From: Tubiluchus corallicola
Taxonomy: Eukaryota; Priapulida; Priapulimorpha; Priapulimorphida; Tubiluchidae
Direction of reading: 5' to 3'
NCBI GenBank assembly: GCA_030141605.1
Contig: JAQGDQ010000625.1
Location: 15,001 to 79,000 of the forward strand
Length of the DNA stretch: 64,000 nt
Each line of letters begins with the position of its first letter. Within the stretch, counting starts at the first letter, position 1. The position numbers and the translations under genes are program-made. Positions 1 through 30,230 of this stretch are shown here, piece after piece. The notes below the pieces were generated by a model. The model saw only the letters and a list, made by a program, of their open reading frames with translations, searched no databases and had not been told where the DNA came from.

Positions 1-476
1 TCTCCCTGATTCCTGGGTCACGTTAATCCTAGGGATCTCGCTCCCTGCAGTCTCTGTTCTTCCTGTATGCGCATGGAATCTACTTCATCATTAAATGCCA
101 TCTAATTTCGATGACTGTTTTCACTGTGAAAGTGTGCCTGGTGTAGCAACCCATTTTTCTCCTCAACCCTTGAAGTCTCTCCCTGATTCCCGGGTCACGT
201 TAATCCTAGGGATCTCGCTCCCTGCAGTCTCTGTTCTTTCTTTATGCGCATGGAATCTCTACTTCATCATTAAATGCCATTTAATTTCGATGATTGTTTT
301 CACTGTGAAAGTGTGCCTGGTGTAGCAATCCATTTGTCTCCTTAACCCTTGGAAGTCTCCCTGATTCCTGGGTCACGTTAATCCTAGGGATCTCGCTCCC
401 TGCAGTCTCTGTTCTTTCTTTATGCGCATGGAATCTACTTCATCATTAAATGCCATCTAATTTCGATGATTCTTAT
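1..476. repeat. Tandem repeat, unit about 177 bp, at least 2.6 copies
   Basis: The phrase TGATTCCTGGGTCACG, followed by TTAATCCTAGGGATCTCG, recurs near positions 8, 184 and 362, and the sequence between recurrences is nearly identical. The array is cut by the left window edge, so its true copy number is unknown. A short open frame inside it is a by-product of the repeat. Confidence 0.85.
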
Positions 477-1779
477 ATTTGCCCGAAATCCGCGTGCAAT
501 ATCGTTAACCCAATAAAAAAGCATAGTTAAGAAAAATTTCGTTTTCTCCAGGACGCGAACCTGTATCTGGGATTTTGATTTGGTTATGATGGTCGTGTTA
601 GCCACGTTTCTTCATTCAATGAACAGTATTTACTGCAAAGAACAGTATATTGAGAATTATATTATTTAGTATTATTGTCCAATTCAGTAGATTTGTTCTT
701 AATCAATAAGCCTAGAAATAATGAAGTTGCACTCAAATCAAAATGTATTTAACTCCTGTTGTTGATTAATTGCATTATTAACCCAAAGTTTTTTTATCAT
801 TTCATAACAATTTTCACCTGTATTTCACATAAAATCTAAATGCAATTTTTAGTTTAATCAAGATTGACCTTATTTTGTTGCCCGCTAATTAAACTACATG
901 TATATTCTTTTCTCTGGATTATATAGAAAATGTCATAATTTTAAAAATTACTAATGTTTCCTAAATTAAACTGATAACATTAATGCCCACCAGTGTCTAA
1001 AAAAATCTTTTTATCTATATTCGGTAAAGGATAGCAGACTAGGTGACTTTATAGTCTTTTCGCTATCCTTTCTCTAGTTCTGGATCTATCTATACATTTT
1101 AACCGTTCTTCAAAACTTATTAGCGATTCTTTTATTAATCATGTTTTATTGTAAGACTATAAAGAGATAAATAAATTGAAATTGAATTGAATACTAAGTA
1201 GTACTTTAGCATAGTATAATACTAAGTACTTTATCAAAGAGTGCTTGTGACTTCAAGCCGTAAGCGTAATAAGTCTCTAATAACTGCTGCAGTTTGAAAT
1301 GAACAGCCTTCTCCTGTCTCAACACTTGCCTCTTGGCCATTTTAGGTTTTTCTGGAAAGCATCTTGAACATGCGCACGCAGCTTAGCCGCTGGACGACAT
1401 GAGTCACAGACTTTAAAAAAGTCAGACAGAGCGTATTGATTTTTCACAAACAAACACTCGCAGGCTAAGCTCATTGCTAGACAAGCGAACAGCAGTTGTC
1501 AACTCGATTTAACAAATTGAAAAGCGTCTCAAATCACTCAGTATGGCTGGGCGAGCAGGCGGCGGTGGATGGAAGAAAATAAATGCGTTTTGCCAGACTA
1601 GGGAATCGTGCTTGGAAACTGAACTCAGTTCGTTGCTTCCAGATCAGTGGAAAAGTACTTGAGATGAGACCATTCTCTTTTAAATTAGTTGCCAAAAAGA
1701 GAGGGTTCTTATATTAGAATTTAAAATTAATTTAATGTATTTGAAGGTTTGAAATCAAGGGTTGCTTGATTTTTAAATC

Positions 1780-1989
<210 letters not shown>

Positions 1990-3312
1990 AAATCTTTATT
2001 TGCCATTTTAAAACATTGACCATCATAATAGAAGACAGACAATCAGTGTTAGTTCATATAAAAACATACACTGTTCTGGGCAAATGCGTCTGGGCAAATG
2101 TGTCCTAAAACTGTTACATTAATAACTACAGCCTTAGCAAGTTTATGCACACAAGTTATGATTAGCTTGCCAGATTAGAAAATTAGAAATACCGGACACT
2201 CTTAAAATATCTATCTATCTATTTATATACATACATACATACATCTGGCAACGTCTGGGGACGTCTGGCAACCAGAACACAAGTTTATAATAATCAGTAG
2301 TAGTAACTATGTTGGTAAGTAAATAAGTTTTATGTTTTGTTAGCATATCTTTTAGTTCTTAGTGTAAATTTAGCTTTTATGTACAATTTTTATGTGCTAA
2401 AATAAACTTTTTATAAAAAAATGAATAAAATTATTATCGTAGCACTACAAATGACAATGACTAAATCTTTCAATTCTAATTAATTTATTGTAATGTATTA
2501 ATAATTTCTCGGTAAAATGTCGGCACATGTATTTGTTATGCAAACAAACAATTCTTTTTCATCTTCTGATTTGTATGTACATAGAACTTTTATTTTATTT
2601 TCTTCGTTGCGGAAAATTTTAAACTTGCAATGGGAATTTTGCCGAACTCAATAAGTTCTTTATAACGTTAGCTAAAAAAACTTGAGTTGTTCCTTCAGAA
2701 CTTCATAACGTATGCTATACATGTTCTTTCTTGTATGTAATACTATTAACTGACACTATTTACCACACTGTGTATTTTAAATTGGTTGTGAAATTGAGTT
2801 CCTGGTCTGAATTCTAATTGCTTAGTTAACCTGTTTCTAGCCATTCATGATAATTTAGTTGTAGCAGACATGGGAGTCTCTGTCAGCTGTGTTCATTGTT
2901 CATTGTTCACCGTTCACGTTAGACGACGTGTTGTGTTGTACATGCTGAGGTTCATCTATGATGTTGATTTTCAATTGACTCTGTAGGCGTGTACAAAATC
3001 GTACTATGTATATTTGATGAGGTATTATGCTAAGGTATGTTCGTACACTGACCTCCGCAGTTCAAGGTCATCTTCTGAAGTAAAATTTTTTCTCTTTATT
3101 CATGTTGACATGTTTACTAAGCCAAACGCCAAAGGAGAATATGGAAACACAATAATGTACTGCTGAGTAAAACACAAACTAAAAACACAATTTTCATATT
3201 TACCAAAAATCAACATATCACAGTGTCTATACAGGATATATATATATATATGAAAAAAATAATAAACAAGATAAGCATTAAAAAATTTTTATTCTCTGAA
3301 AATATACATATA

Positions 3313-3760
3313 CAGTCATACCTCCGTTGTCGAACGTCTCCGTACTCGTACAAATCGGTTTTCGACCAGAAAATTCGAGCTGAAATTGTCTCCGCTCTCG
3401 ACCAGAATTTCGGTACTCGACCAACCGCCAAACACGTGACAAACACATGCGCGGCGAGCCGAGTAGAGCCGAACGTAACCGACCGCACCCGAGAGTAGTC
3501 ACGCACAAGATTTGAATCGCCTAACATCGCTGAGTGCTTTCTACGCTTATTTTTCTCCGTTTTTTCATACAGGAACAATTATGTTTTTCTTTCTAAGTAA
3601 TTCTATTTTGTTTTTCTTATCAATTATATCATATCTACTGTTTGAATAAACATTTTTGCATTATTATATTTCCTTTTTATTAATACTTTACAGTTCATTT
3701 GGTGCTTGAGAACGGATTATTTGCTTTTACGTTATTTCTTATGGGAATAAATGAATAAAA
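3313..3760. mobile_element. Degenerate Tigger/pogo-like DNA transposon fragment
   Basis: A TA dinucleotide is followed by CAGTCATACCTCCGTTGTCG and then several CTCGACCAGAA-type phrases, typical of Tigger/mariner-like non-autonomous elements. Near 3,712 the phrase GAACGGATTATTTGC, followed by TTATGGG, is also typical of this class. I could not find the matching right terminal inverted repeat, so the right boundary is a guess. Confidence 0.3.
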
Positions 3761-4059
3761 TAAATAAACAAATGTATATGTATATGTATATACAGTGTGT
3801 ATTTTTAATTTTTTTAATGACTGCCTAATTAGTAACTTGGTTGGCAAATGTGATCCCCTCTCAAATGCCGCAATTTATGTCATTCTTTTCCGGCTAAGTT
3901 TTCCAGGAAAATGACCTAGGACTCTAGGCTAACATTGAGACCTGGTCTTGCTCTGAAACTGTAAGAACATGGTGTTGTAAGCTATATTAATGATCGCCAG
4001 ATTTTTACTTTTTCATTTGGAGTTATTTTTCATGTATTTGGTTTGTCTTGCTATTCCAG

Positions 4060-21459
<17,400 letters not shown>

Positions 21460-23580
21460 CAAATCCGATTGTAATTAATCGCCGCTTGTAGAGGGGGGGG
21501 AGGGGGTTGCTTGGGTGCGCCTAGTATTGCAGGGAGATAACTTGCTTATTGTTTTATCTAGTCATAAATATATTGAATATAAAATTATATATTATATAAG
21601 ATTAGTTATGCTGCATTTGCTCACGTTTATAATGTTTGCCAATGTGCGCGTGTGTGTTGTATCTCAGCTGTATCTGTGAGTGCTTATGTGCTAATTTGCA
21701 TCAAATGCAGTTTTATGTGGTTCGTTAAGAAGTATTAATTAATCTGATAATTAATATGTTCTTATAAGTAGGCCTTTTGTGGCCAAGACTCGCGCGTGTG
21801 CTGATGTCGTGTTACCAGTAAGAGAAAACAAAGAACTTTATGCTTGCCATTTTACTGACTTTAAATGTAACATGAACATTGATTACGTATGACTGTTTTT
21901 TTTCATTAGTTGCACAATTTCACTCATCTTTTGCAAGGGTCATACGTTCATGGCTTCTTCACATATTCGTATTTGACACTTCCGTCACGCCGACGGAGAA
22001 CCTCACTGCAACCGTAAAAACTGGCCACGATCGCAGTGACATTCTCTAGGTCTTAGTAACAATGTGCTTGAAATGGCTAGGGATGTGCACAGAAGCGGCT
22101 GGTCACAGAAACATTTTGAGAATGTTCAAGGTCATTGTCGCGAGATCGTTGCTGAAATGCAGTGTGTTCGTTTTTTGGGCGCCGTAGTTGCATTTTGAGC
22201 CATTGTAGTAAAGTTTTTATAGATGTACTTGCATCGGTCAATAATTTCTCGCTTGTTTTTCGTGTCTGTGTTACGGTTTTAATACGATGCCACTACGTTC
22301 ATAGCAGTTGTAGTATACGTGGAAGAAGAAGAGGCTGCGTAGAAGAAACAATTCTTTTTTATTTTACCATCATCTTTGAAAACCAGGCCACGATCACCGA
22401 GAAATTATTTATATTGTGGAATTGCAGGCAAGCCTCCATAATTGTCATGCGGTGTGACAGGATGTTGAAATAACTAATTGGTCCGTTGTGCTGCAGCAAA
22501 CCCACAGAGAGTAAGCGTGGTCACCCACTTGAATAAGACCTTAGAATACACGTCTTAGTGTAACAGTGCTGAGGTATCCACAAACAAAGACATTCTCACG
22601 TGGAATAATATCAGTTTAATAATGAGTTGCTAGCATTTTTTGTCTTTTGGCGGACTGTTTGTCAAAAAACTGTTTGGGAATTAATTTCTTTTTTGTAAAT
22701 TTGGAAGCAACTTCCGTTGTTTTATATTAATAATTTCAATAATCTTCATTTTATGAGCGTCGCTTATGTATATTTTAGCTTCATCTGTTGCCTTGTGAAT
22801 CTTACAACGCAGTGCATGACAATGTGATAATAATTCTTGTTGTCATTGTGGCTTAGCATAGCTCTCATTAGCGTGACATATGACTGTTTTGTAGATTGGA
22901 AATCGAGCTGTTGTTCATTTTGGAAATATTTTTTCGAATGTTGCCCAGTAGATGGCTGTAGTGTATCTGTGGATCATCCTTGCAAAAGGTTTCTGCCAAG
23001 TCTGTTTTCACGTCTAACTTTTCAACTTTGCCTACTGGCAAAACTTATATATTTTGTGCAGACTGGGTTATCAAGCTATCGTCGTTCAATGAAAATTGTT
23101 AATGATAAAAGTGATGCAGTTACTTTTGCTCTTTCAGATTTTGCACTGAAAGAAAAAATTGGGCTGCAAGATTTTACAATTGAATTTTATGAAGTTTGGC
23201 AAAAATTTTATCTTCGTAGTCAGAATTGTGTCAATTTTTTTTACGAAAAATTGTAGTTGAAAACCGGCATAATCACTGATTTTCTAAGCTCTTGTGTGCT
23301 GCAGCTACAATGAATACTGAATTCTAAAATATAAATTGTAATTTCTGTACAAAATAGATCGAAATTATGATTCTTTAGTAGTCGTATGTTTCATGTATTG
23401 AATTCGCAAACTTTATATAGTAATAATGACAGCGTAGGTATTTTTCTAGCTCTAGTTAAACTTTTAAGCTTTTATTGTCAGTATTTGAAACATTCATAAT
23501 TGTGTTGTTGCTTTGAGTATGAGCCTTGATGAATATTGCAGTTTATTACCGCTAAAATAAAAGTTACCAAACGTATAGTG
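21460..23580 (+). other. BMPR2: Probable 3' UTR of the BMPR2-like gene
   Basis: About 2.1 kb with no transposon boundaries and no convincing coding frames follows the stop codon. The first plausible polyadenylation signal is near 23556. The extent is inferred, not observed. Confidence 0.4.
23556..23561 (+). promoter_or_regulatory. Candidate polyadenylation signal for the BMPR2-like gene
   Basis: AATAAA, followed about 20 bases later by the GT-rich TAGTGTTCATTTTGTAAAC. Other variants lie nearer the stop codon, so usage is uncertain. Confidence 0.35.
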
Positions 23581-23581
23581 T

Positions 23582-24710
23582 TCATTTTGTAAACTTTTTT
23601 CGCCAACAATCACCTGATTCAAGTTACTACACCTAGCAGTAGCGTCGTCGTGGTTACTCTGTTTAAAATGGACGATAATGGAGTATTGTTATTGAGGTCA
23701 GAGTCAAGCATGCATACACAGTGTAGACAAACAGACAGATAGACATACAATACACCTCTGATCAATCACAAATACAAATTAAACTCCTCTCTACTACCTA
23801 ATATAATAACAATACACCCACACCTACTGTAGCAGTCATAGCACAATCCTGGTACAGATTATGCAAAACAAGGCATCATTGATAAATCTTTAGAGCTGAT
23901 GTCAACATAGCACAATCTATTATCTTTCTTCCTACCATTTCCACTAACACATACTTCTACCCTTCCTGTGTGATCTAACCTTTCTCCCAGTTCTTTTTTT
24001 TTGTTCACTCATCCATTCTTTTTTTATCGGGTTCACATAGTGGGCTTATACAAGCCTTTGCTTCTCTAGCCCACTGCAGTACAATTATTCTTTTATGATA
24101 ACGATAGTGCATGAAATATAACAATTTAATACAGTAGAAGTAATAATTTTGATGTCACTGTGTGCTTCGTGTCATTATATTGTACTGAACTGATACTCAA
24201 GAGTGATTATTAATGCTGTTCTTCACAGACTAAGTGGAAGAGGGACACAGATCACTCGTGTAAATTTTTGTAATAAACGCACTGCTTTCCCAATTTTAAT
24301 AGAGGCAAAGCATGAAAATGTAGCATAAGGAAGAGAAGAGATGTGCAACTGGAAAAGAAGATTCTTAATAATTTAAAATATTTGCACCAGCTGGAAAAAC
24401 GTCACTTTAATGCTATCCCAGTGTGCACCACTGACTCATCAAACTTTTTCTTACTTAGAAAAAGAGTATGCCGTGATAATTTAAACTCTTCTCTACCACT
24501 TAATATAACAATAATAATTTTCATCTTATTAACTCATTAGAAAAATGAGCGGATTAGTCTCACATAGAACGTTGCTGGCCATTCTTTCCCAATCTTCTCC
24601 ATTGACCATCCTGATGTTCGCAACGACTATGGCTCCCTTTCAGCCTTGTCCTCCTCCTGTATTGCGTAGAGAGCCACTTTATGCAACACTTCTTGCTTAA
24701 TATTACATAG
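23582..24710. other. Intergenic DNA between BMPR2 and the nested retrotransposons
   Basis: AT-rich. A segment near 23740-23830 partly resembles 24440-24530 (TTAAACTC, TCTCTAC and AATATAAC phrases), hinting at an old duplicated repeat. I see no gene. Confidence 0.4.
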
Positions 24711-24866
24711 GATCGACAGTATGCTGAATTTTCAAACACATATAAACAACGTTGTTAATAAAGCACATGGAAGACTGACATTGATTAAACGTACTTTCTC
24801 TTACCTTGACGGATCTATGGTGACCAAGCTATATAAATCAATGGTTCGTCCGATTTTGGATTATGG
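24711..24866 (+). mobile_element. LINE ORF2 remnant, left part, split by the BEL element
   Basis: It reads MLNFQTHINNVVNKAHGRL then LYKSMVRPILDYG, the region just after the reverse-transcriptase catalytic site of a non-LTR element. The frame resumes precisely at 31943 (DVIWNPNRQ) after the LTR retrotransposon and its duplicated TATGG. The copy is truncated at its 5' end. Confidence 0.85.
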
Positions 24867-25151
24867 TGTGCTGACGCAATCAGAATGATCACGTGACCTG
24901 TGATTGTTCGGCGCGCACGAGTCTGCAGAAGACGAGGGGTACAAGAGCGGACATGTTGTTTAGATTACTAGTGTCGTTAGCGTCTTTAGAAATTGTAAAA
25001 AGTTTCGTTAGCGTCTTTGTTTGTGTAATACAGAAGATATCAATATACAAATTTTTGTGACAAGTCTTTACTGTTTTACGATTCTCGATTATACAAGTAA
25101 ATTATAGATAATTAGACTGAAACTTGGGCGAAGTGACAGGGCATCGCCACA
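24867..25151 (+). repeat. 5' LTR of the BEL/Pao element
   Basis: 285 bp, TGTGCTGACGCAATCAGAAT to CATCGCCACA. It contains an internal 13-base repeat TCGTTAGCGTCTT. Reading base by base I found no difference from the 3' LTR. Confidence 0.95.
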
Positions 25152-25153
25152 AG

Positions 25154-25171
25154 TGGTGCAAGAAACCCGGG
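25154..25171 (+). promoter_or_regulatory. Putative primer-binding site
   Basis: TGGTGCAAGAAACCCGGG begins with TGG two bases after the LTR, the place and start expected for a tRNA 3'-end complement. I do not assign the tRNA. Confidence 0.65.
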
Positions 25172-25220
25172 AATTTTCACGGTAAGATTAGCGATTTAAC
25201 TTGAACAATCAACGTAAAAA

Positions 25221-26306
25221 ATGGACGAGAAAAGTAAACAGAAACTATCGAGACTGAAAGCCAATAGAACACGGTTTCTCAATACAGCAAAACGGGCTAG
25301 CGAGTCAACTTTGACATTACTAGAACCCAGTGTAGGCTTTAGTATTGCAGCTTTGGCAGAAATCAATGAAAGTATAGCGCAAATATCAAACAAAATACAA
25401 AAGTTTACCAGTGCGTCCGAGAAGCTACAAGAAGAAGCGTCTGAATTGACACTCGAGCCTGACCAGCAAACTGAGTTAGACGAATTTTTAACTGAGGATG
25501 AACAAACTGTAGAAACAATCGAGGTGATGTTAATGTCACTGCAGAAAAAATCGGCTGCATTTGAAGCGCAAAAACAGGAGGAATATAGGTCGGCTAAATC
25601 TGAAGCTAGTGGGCAACAACAATTTTTAGAGCAAATGACCAAATTAGTAGAGAAACTACAAATTTCACAGAAACCACAGCAAGAACATTATTCTCTACGC
25701 CTACCAATAGTTGACCTTCAGCCGTTTGATGGCGATATTACAAAATTCCAATCATTCTGGGATGCTTACAAGGCAACAGTGCATGACAATGCCAGGTATT
25801 CAGATGTAGACAAATTGACATTTTTGCGTGGTAGGCTACGAGGTGATGCACTAGCAGCAATCGACGGATTCCAGGTCACAGGTGACAGTTACAAAGAAGT
25901 TGTGAAAATTTTGGAAAGGCGATTTGGACAAAAGGACTTAATTATTGATACACATTATCGTGAACTTGAAAAAATACCTGTCGCTGCAGACAACGCAGAA
26001 AGTCTAAGAAAGTGCCAGAACATGATTGAAAAACACTTGAGGAGTTTGGAAGTTTTAGGAGAGGATATTAATCATAGGCACTTCCTCACAATTTTGGAAA
26101 GCAAATTGCCACGTAGCGTTTTGTTTCATCTACATCTTACCAAGGACAAAACTAAAAGGTGGACTGCTAAAGACTTACGTATAGCACTAGAAGACTACAT
26201 AGATACGCTTGAGACAACAGCACGCACAACCAAGTTGTCTGACAGTAAATGGCGACCACAATCCACCATCACAGAAATCGAGCAGTGCAACGAATATGCG
26301 TTATAA
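25221..26306 (+). pseudogene. BEL/Pao Gag (capsid region)
   Basis: A 361-codon open frame. An N-terminal charged coiled-coil-like half (residues about 1-150, rich in Glu, Gln, Lys) is followed by the Pao-type Gag capsid segment starting LPIVDLQPFDGDITKFQSFW at about residue 165. It continues through YSDVDKLTFLRGRL and FLTILESKLP. The frame ends before the zinc knuckles, which lie one frame away in the overlapping open frame. In intact BEL/Pao elements Gag and Pol are usually one continuous frame, so this is more likely a lesion than programmed frameshifting, though the long overlap (about 100 bp) leaves the second option open. Confidence 0.85.
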
Positions 26307-26808
26307 TCAACAGCGAAGCAACCGAAGTGAAGAAAGACATACAACAATCTTCGCTGGCAATGAAAGCAACATAAATCAACAACCAGGAACCGAGCAAGGG
26401 TCACCAATCCAACCACGAACCGCATGTCCATTTTGTGATACTTTGGGTCACTGGGCCCAGTCATGTGAGCAATTTCCAACTCGAGAATCTCGCATTCAGT
26501 GTTTGAAAGATAAAAGGTTATGCTTCTTATGCCTTCGTCCTTCACACCAAGCAAAGTTCTGTAAGCAAAATCGTCGTACAGTGTGCTTTCATTGTAAAAG
26601 TGTCAATTCACATGCCTCAGCAATTTGTCCTCGCAAATATAGTGAGTCTGGTGTGCCAAATGTGTATCGTACAGCTCTTGCTACAGGTTGTACTTCCGAT
26701 CCTGCTACAAGCCAAGTACAGGGTCACGTGATGTCAGCACTAGGTGACTCAGATATTTTACAAACCGCGATGGTGTCAGTTAAATCTAATGTTTTTGCAA
26801 AAACATAA
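26209..26808 (+). pseudogene. BEL/Pao nucleocapsid zinc-knuckle segment
   Basis: Three Cys-rich knuckles are visible: CPFCDTLGHWAQSC, CFLCLRPSHQAKFC and CFHCKSVNSHASAIC. These are the usual nucleic-acid-binding modules at the Gag/Pol border of this superfamily. The frame ends at TAA (26806-26808), just before the protease segment, which continues in the same frame. Confidence 0.85.
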
Positions 26809-27455
26809 AGTGAAGCACGTGTTCTTTTAGATTCGGGCAGCAATCATTCATACATAACCACAGAGCTAGCCCATAAGCTCAATTTGCATATTCGGCCTCT
26901 ACAAGACGCTGAAGTTTTGTGTTTGGGACAAAACAGCCAGTGAAGATTCATCAAGGGCTTGCGAAGATCACAATGTACGTGAAAGCTGAGCGTCGTTTCA
27001 AAACTATTCAGTGCAGAGTGGTGCAACACTTAGCAGCACCAATCAAAATGATGAATCTTACTGAAGTTTTGAATGATCAGCCAGGCAGTTGGTTTTATAA
27101 TTTCAAAGCTAAACATGGTCAAGATTGTTTGGCTGACCCAACTCTTGTTTGTGATGGAGGTCCTGTATCTATTCAAATGTTACTTGGTTCTAGTGTATTT
27201 TGGAAGATAGTTAAACCACGTCGTTATCGATTGCCGAAATCAGACCTTGAATTTGTTGAGTCTAGTTTTGGGTTTTTACTTACTGGCACTCAAGAATTGA
27301 GTAATTGCAGTTTAAGTGATAGGCCAATTATAAGCATGTCATTCAAGTGTATACTAAAAGAGTTAAAACAACCAGAGCCTGACAATTCAAACACTGATAC
27401 TGGCAGTCGACAATGTACATGGGAACATGAGTATTATACATGCAATGTTGATTAA
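26809..27455 (+). pseudogene. BEL/Pao aspartic protease segment, frame-disrupted
   Basis: Immediately after the TAA the same frame reads VLLDSGSNHSYITTELA, where DSGS is the retroviral-type aspartic protease active site. That frame stops at 26938-26940. The homologous continuation (KQPVKIHQGLAKI onward) is in the next frame from about 26919, and runs to TAA at 27453-27455. It therefore contains one stop before it, one internal frame change and one stop after it. Confidence 0.8.
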
Positions 27456-30230
27456 TGTTCTAGCTGTTGCAATGCAGAGTACAATGTCAGTACTAGGTAT
27501 GAGAATTTATTAGATTTTAGTGATGCTCAAGTAGTTCAGTCAAACTGCACAGCAACAAACTCGTTTCTAAATAATATTAAGTGTAACCAAATTATAGCAC
27601 CTCAGTGTACTGCAAACACAACAACTTTGCAGACTGATGTTAGTTTAGTATCCATTCCTCAGACAGACTTGGATGATTTTTGCAAGGATACATGTTATGA
27701 ACAGTATAATGTTGCTAATGTTTTTGCTAATTCAGAATGTCAGCTAGGCGTATCTAGTACTCTGTGTAGTGAGCCTAGAATTCTAGCTTATGATGTTGAT
27801 AATTATGCGGAAAGCAGAGATAAATCTTGCGTGAATATGTTGCCTATTTCGCAGCAAGCTGCTTCTGAAAATTTAATTGAGCCAGCTGCTGGCAAGCTGC
27901 CAAATCAAAAGTTACAAAACGTCTTTACTGGCGCGATTATTTCTGAAGCTTCTACAGCATCAGCATGGATAGCAAATGCATGTGCATCGGGGGAGCAAGT
28001 TGAAGGCATTTCGTCAAATAAGCCGAATTTGCAAGTTTACAATACAAACAAGTCAATGAACAATACACAGAATTGTACATGTGAACTCTCTAAATTCTGG
28101 GATTTAGATTCGTTGGGAATTACCGATTCTCCCAGTAATTTAACAAAGGCAGAAGAAGAGGCGATTGTAGAAGACCATTTTAATAGAACTGCTTACATTG
28201 TGAACGGTCGGTTCAGAGTTTCTTGGCCAGTCCGTGATAGAGATAAGTTAGCCAAGCTCCCCACTAATCTTGATTTGTGCAGAGCACGCTTACAAAATGT
28301 TGTATTTAGACTTAAGCAAAACCCAACACTTTTACAAGCATACAACAAAATCTTTCAACAGCAGTTACAGGATGCTATAATAGAAAAGTGTGACGGAAAT
28401 TTTCCAGCAGGAAAGCCATTAACTTACCTTCCTCACACCTCTGTCTTAAAAGATAGCCAGACTTCACCATTACGTATAGTTTTTGATGCGAGTTGTAAGA
28501 AGAAAAAGTCGATGTTATCACTAAATGATTGTTTGTATACTGGCGCAAATCACCTTCAAGTTTTAGGAGGTCTTTTGATTAGATTTATGATACACAAGTA
28601 TATCTTGATGGGTGATTTATCTAAGGCGTTCTTACAAATCGAGCTTGACTACCCCTCCCGTGATTTGGTTCGTTTTCTTTGGGTGAAAGATATTACAAAG
28701 CCAATTTGCAATGACAACATACAGCATTTTCGTTACCAAAGAGTTAATTTTGGGGTAGTGTCTTCGCCGTATTTGCTAACGGCTACACTTAGAAAGCATC
28801 TTACTGAATCTAACAACGAGTACAGTGGGCGCATACTTAGCAACATGTATGTAGACAATCTTTTGGCGACGGTAGAAGATGAAGCTGATGCAATACACTT
28901 ATACCAAGCAGCAAAGGAAGTATTTTCTGAGATTTCCATGAACATGAATCAGTGGTTTTCCAACATTAAAGCGCTAGACCAGCAATTTTATTCAGATGAT
29001 CGAGCAGAAGTCAAACCAAAGCAGAAGGTTTTGGGTATAATTTGGCACTCCCAAACTGACGAGGTCAGTTACTCTTGTCCAGCTCCAAGTGATTTACATG
29101 CGGTCAACACAAAAAGAGAAGCACTGAAAAATGTATCAGCCGTTTTTGAACCTCTTGGATGGATTAGTCCTTTATTAGTCGAAGCAAAGAGATTCATAGC
29201 AACATTATGGAAAGAACATGTTGATTGGGACACAGTGTTCACCCAAAAGCAGCAAGTTCAGTGGGAAAATGTTGCAAACACCTTATCATCAATTTACAGC
29301 CTGAGGATTCCCAGATATACTGAAACAGGTGATTTTAGCAAAGTAGATATTGTGTCATTCAGTGACAGTTCTTCATGGTGTTATGGTGCAGTATCTTACT
29401 TGAGATTAGTTCAGCCTGATGGATCAGGCTTTGTAAAGCTGATTTATGCGAAGACTAGGCTTGCACCCCCACGCCAAATTTCAGTTCCGAGACTGGAGTT
29501 ACTTGGAATACTACTAGCAGTTCGATGCACCAAGTTTTTATTGACACATCTTCAATTGAATATCAACGAAGTACACATCTTTAGTGATAGTAAATGCGCA
29601 TTATTTTGGGTGCTAAATGGACGCTCCTTGAAAATGTTTGTGAGGAACAGAGTGGAAGAGATCAGGTCTCTTCAGAACGCTACATTTCACTTTGTGTCAA
29701 CAGAAGAAAACCCAGCAGACTTGGCTTCTCGTGGTGTAAAGGACTCCGAGACCTTAATGAATAGCATATGGTTCAACCCTCCAGCATGGTTGAAAGAACC
29801 CAAAGAATACTGGCCACAATCAGATATACCAGTCACTTCTGCCGAGGATCAGCAACAGATAGATTCTGAAATGGGAGAATGCGAAGTGCCAGTTTTCTTG
29901 ACAATTAGTGAGCAACCCAATGAGTCACTAGTTGATTTAACGAGGTACTCGAGTTTTGAGAAGGCAGTACGAGTAACGGCCTATGTTATGAGAGCTTTAG
30001 GTAGATGGAAACACACTGAGAATGATGTGCAAACAGGCCTTATGGCATCTGAGCTAGTAAAAGCAGAAATAATTCTAATTACGCAAGTCCAACGTCAACA
30101 CTTCAGCAAAGAGATCAGAGACTTACAGTCTAATAAAAAGAACTGCTTAGTACAGCAACTAGGTCTGTATTTGGATTCTGAAAACCTGTTGAGATGTAAT
30201 GGCAGGATTCAACATTCGGATTTTACATAG
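27456..30230 (+). pseudogene. BEL/Pao reverse transcriptase and RNase H
   Basis: One frame, open from the preceding stop to TAG at 30228-30230. The reverse-transcriptase palm is seen as PLRIVFDASCKKKKSM, then YILMGDLSKAFLQIEL (first catalytic Asp), then NFGVVSSPYLL, then MYVDNLLAT. The active-site box is YVDN where many families have YVDD. RNase H follows, with SFSDSSSWCYGAVSY, PRLELLGILLAV and VHIFSDSKCALFW. The frame is continuous with the integrase except for the terminal TAG. Confidence 0.92.

Noticed and set aside
22837-23256. 139-codon frame downstream of BMPR2 as a separate gene
   Set aside because: No domain recognised, AT-rich codon use like non-coding DNA, and the position fits the receptor 3' UTR.
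25196-25642. 148-codon Ser/Cys-rich frame antisense to BEL Gag
   Set aside because: Shadow of the Gag coding frame with strongly biased composition.
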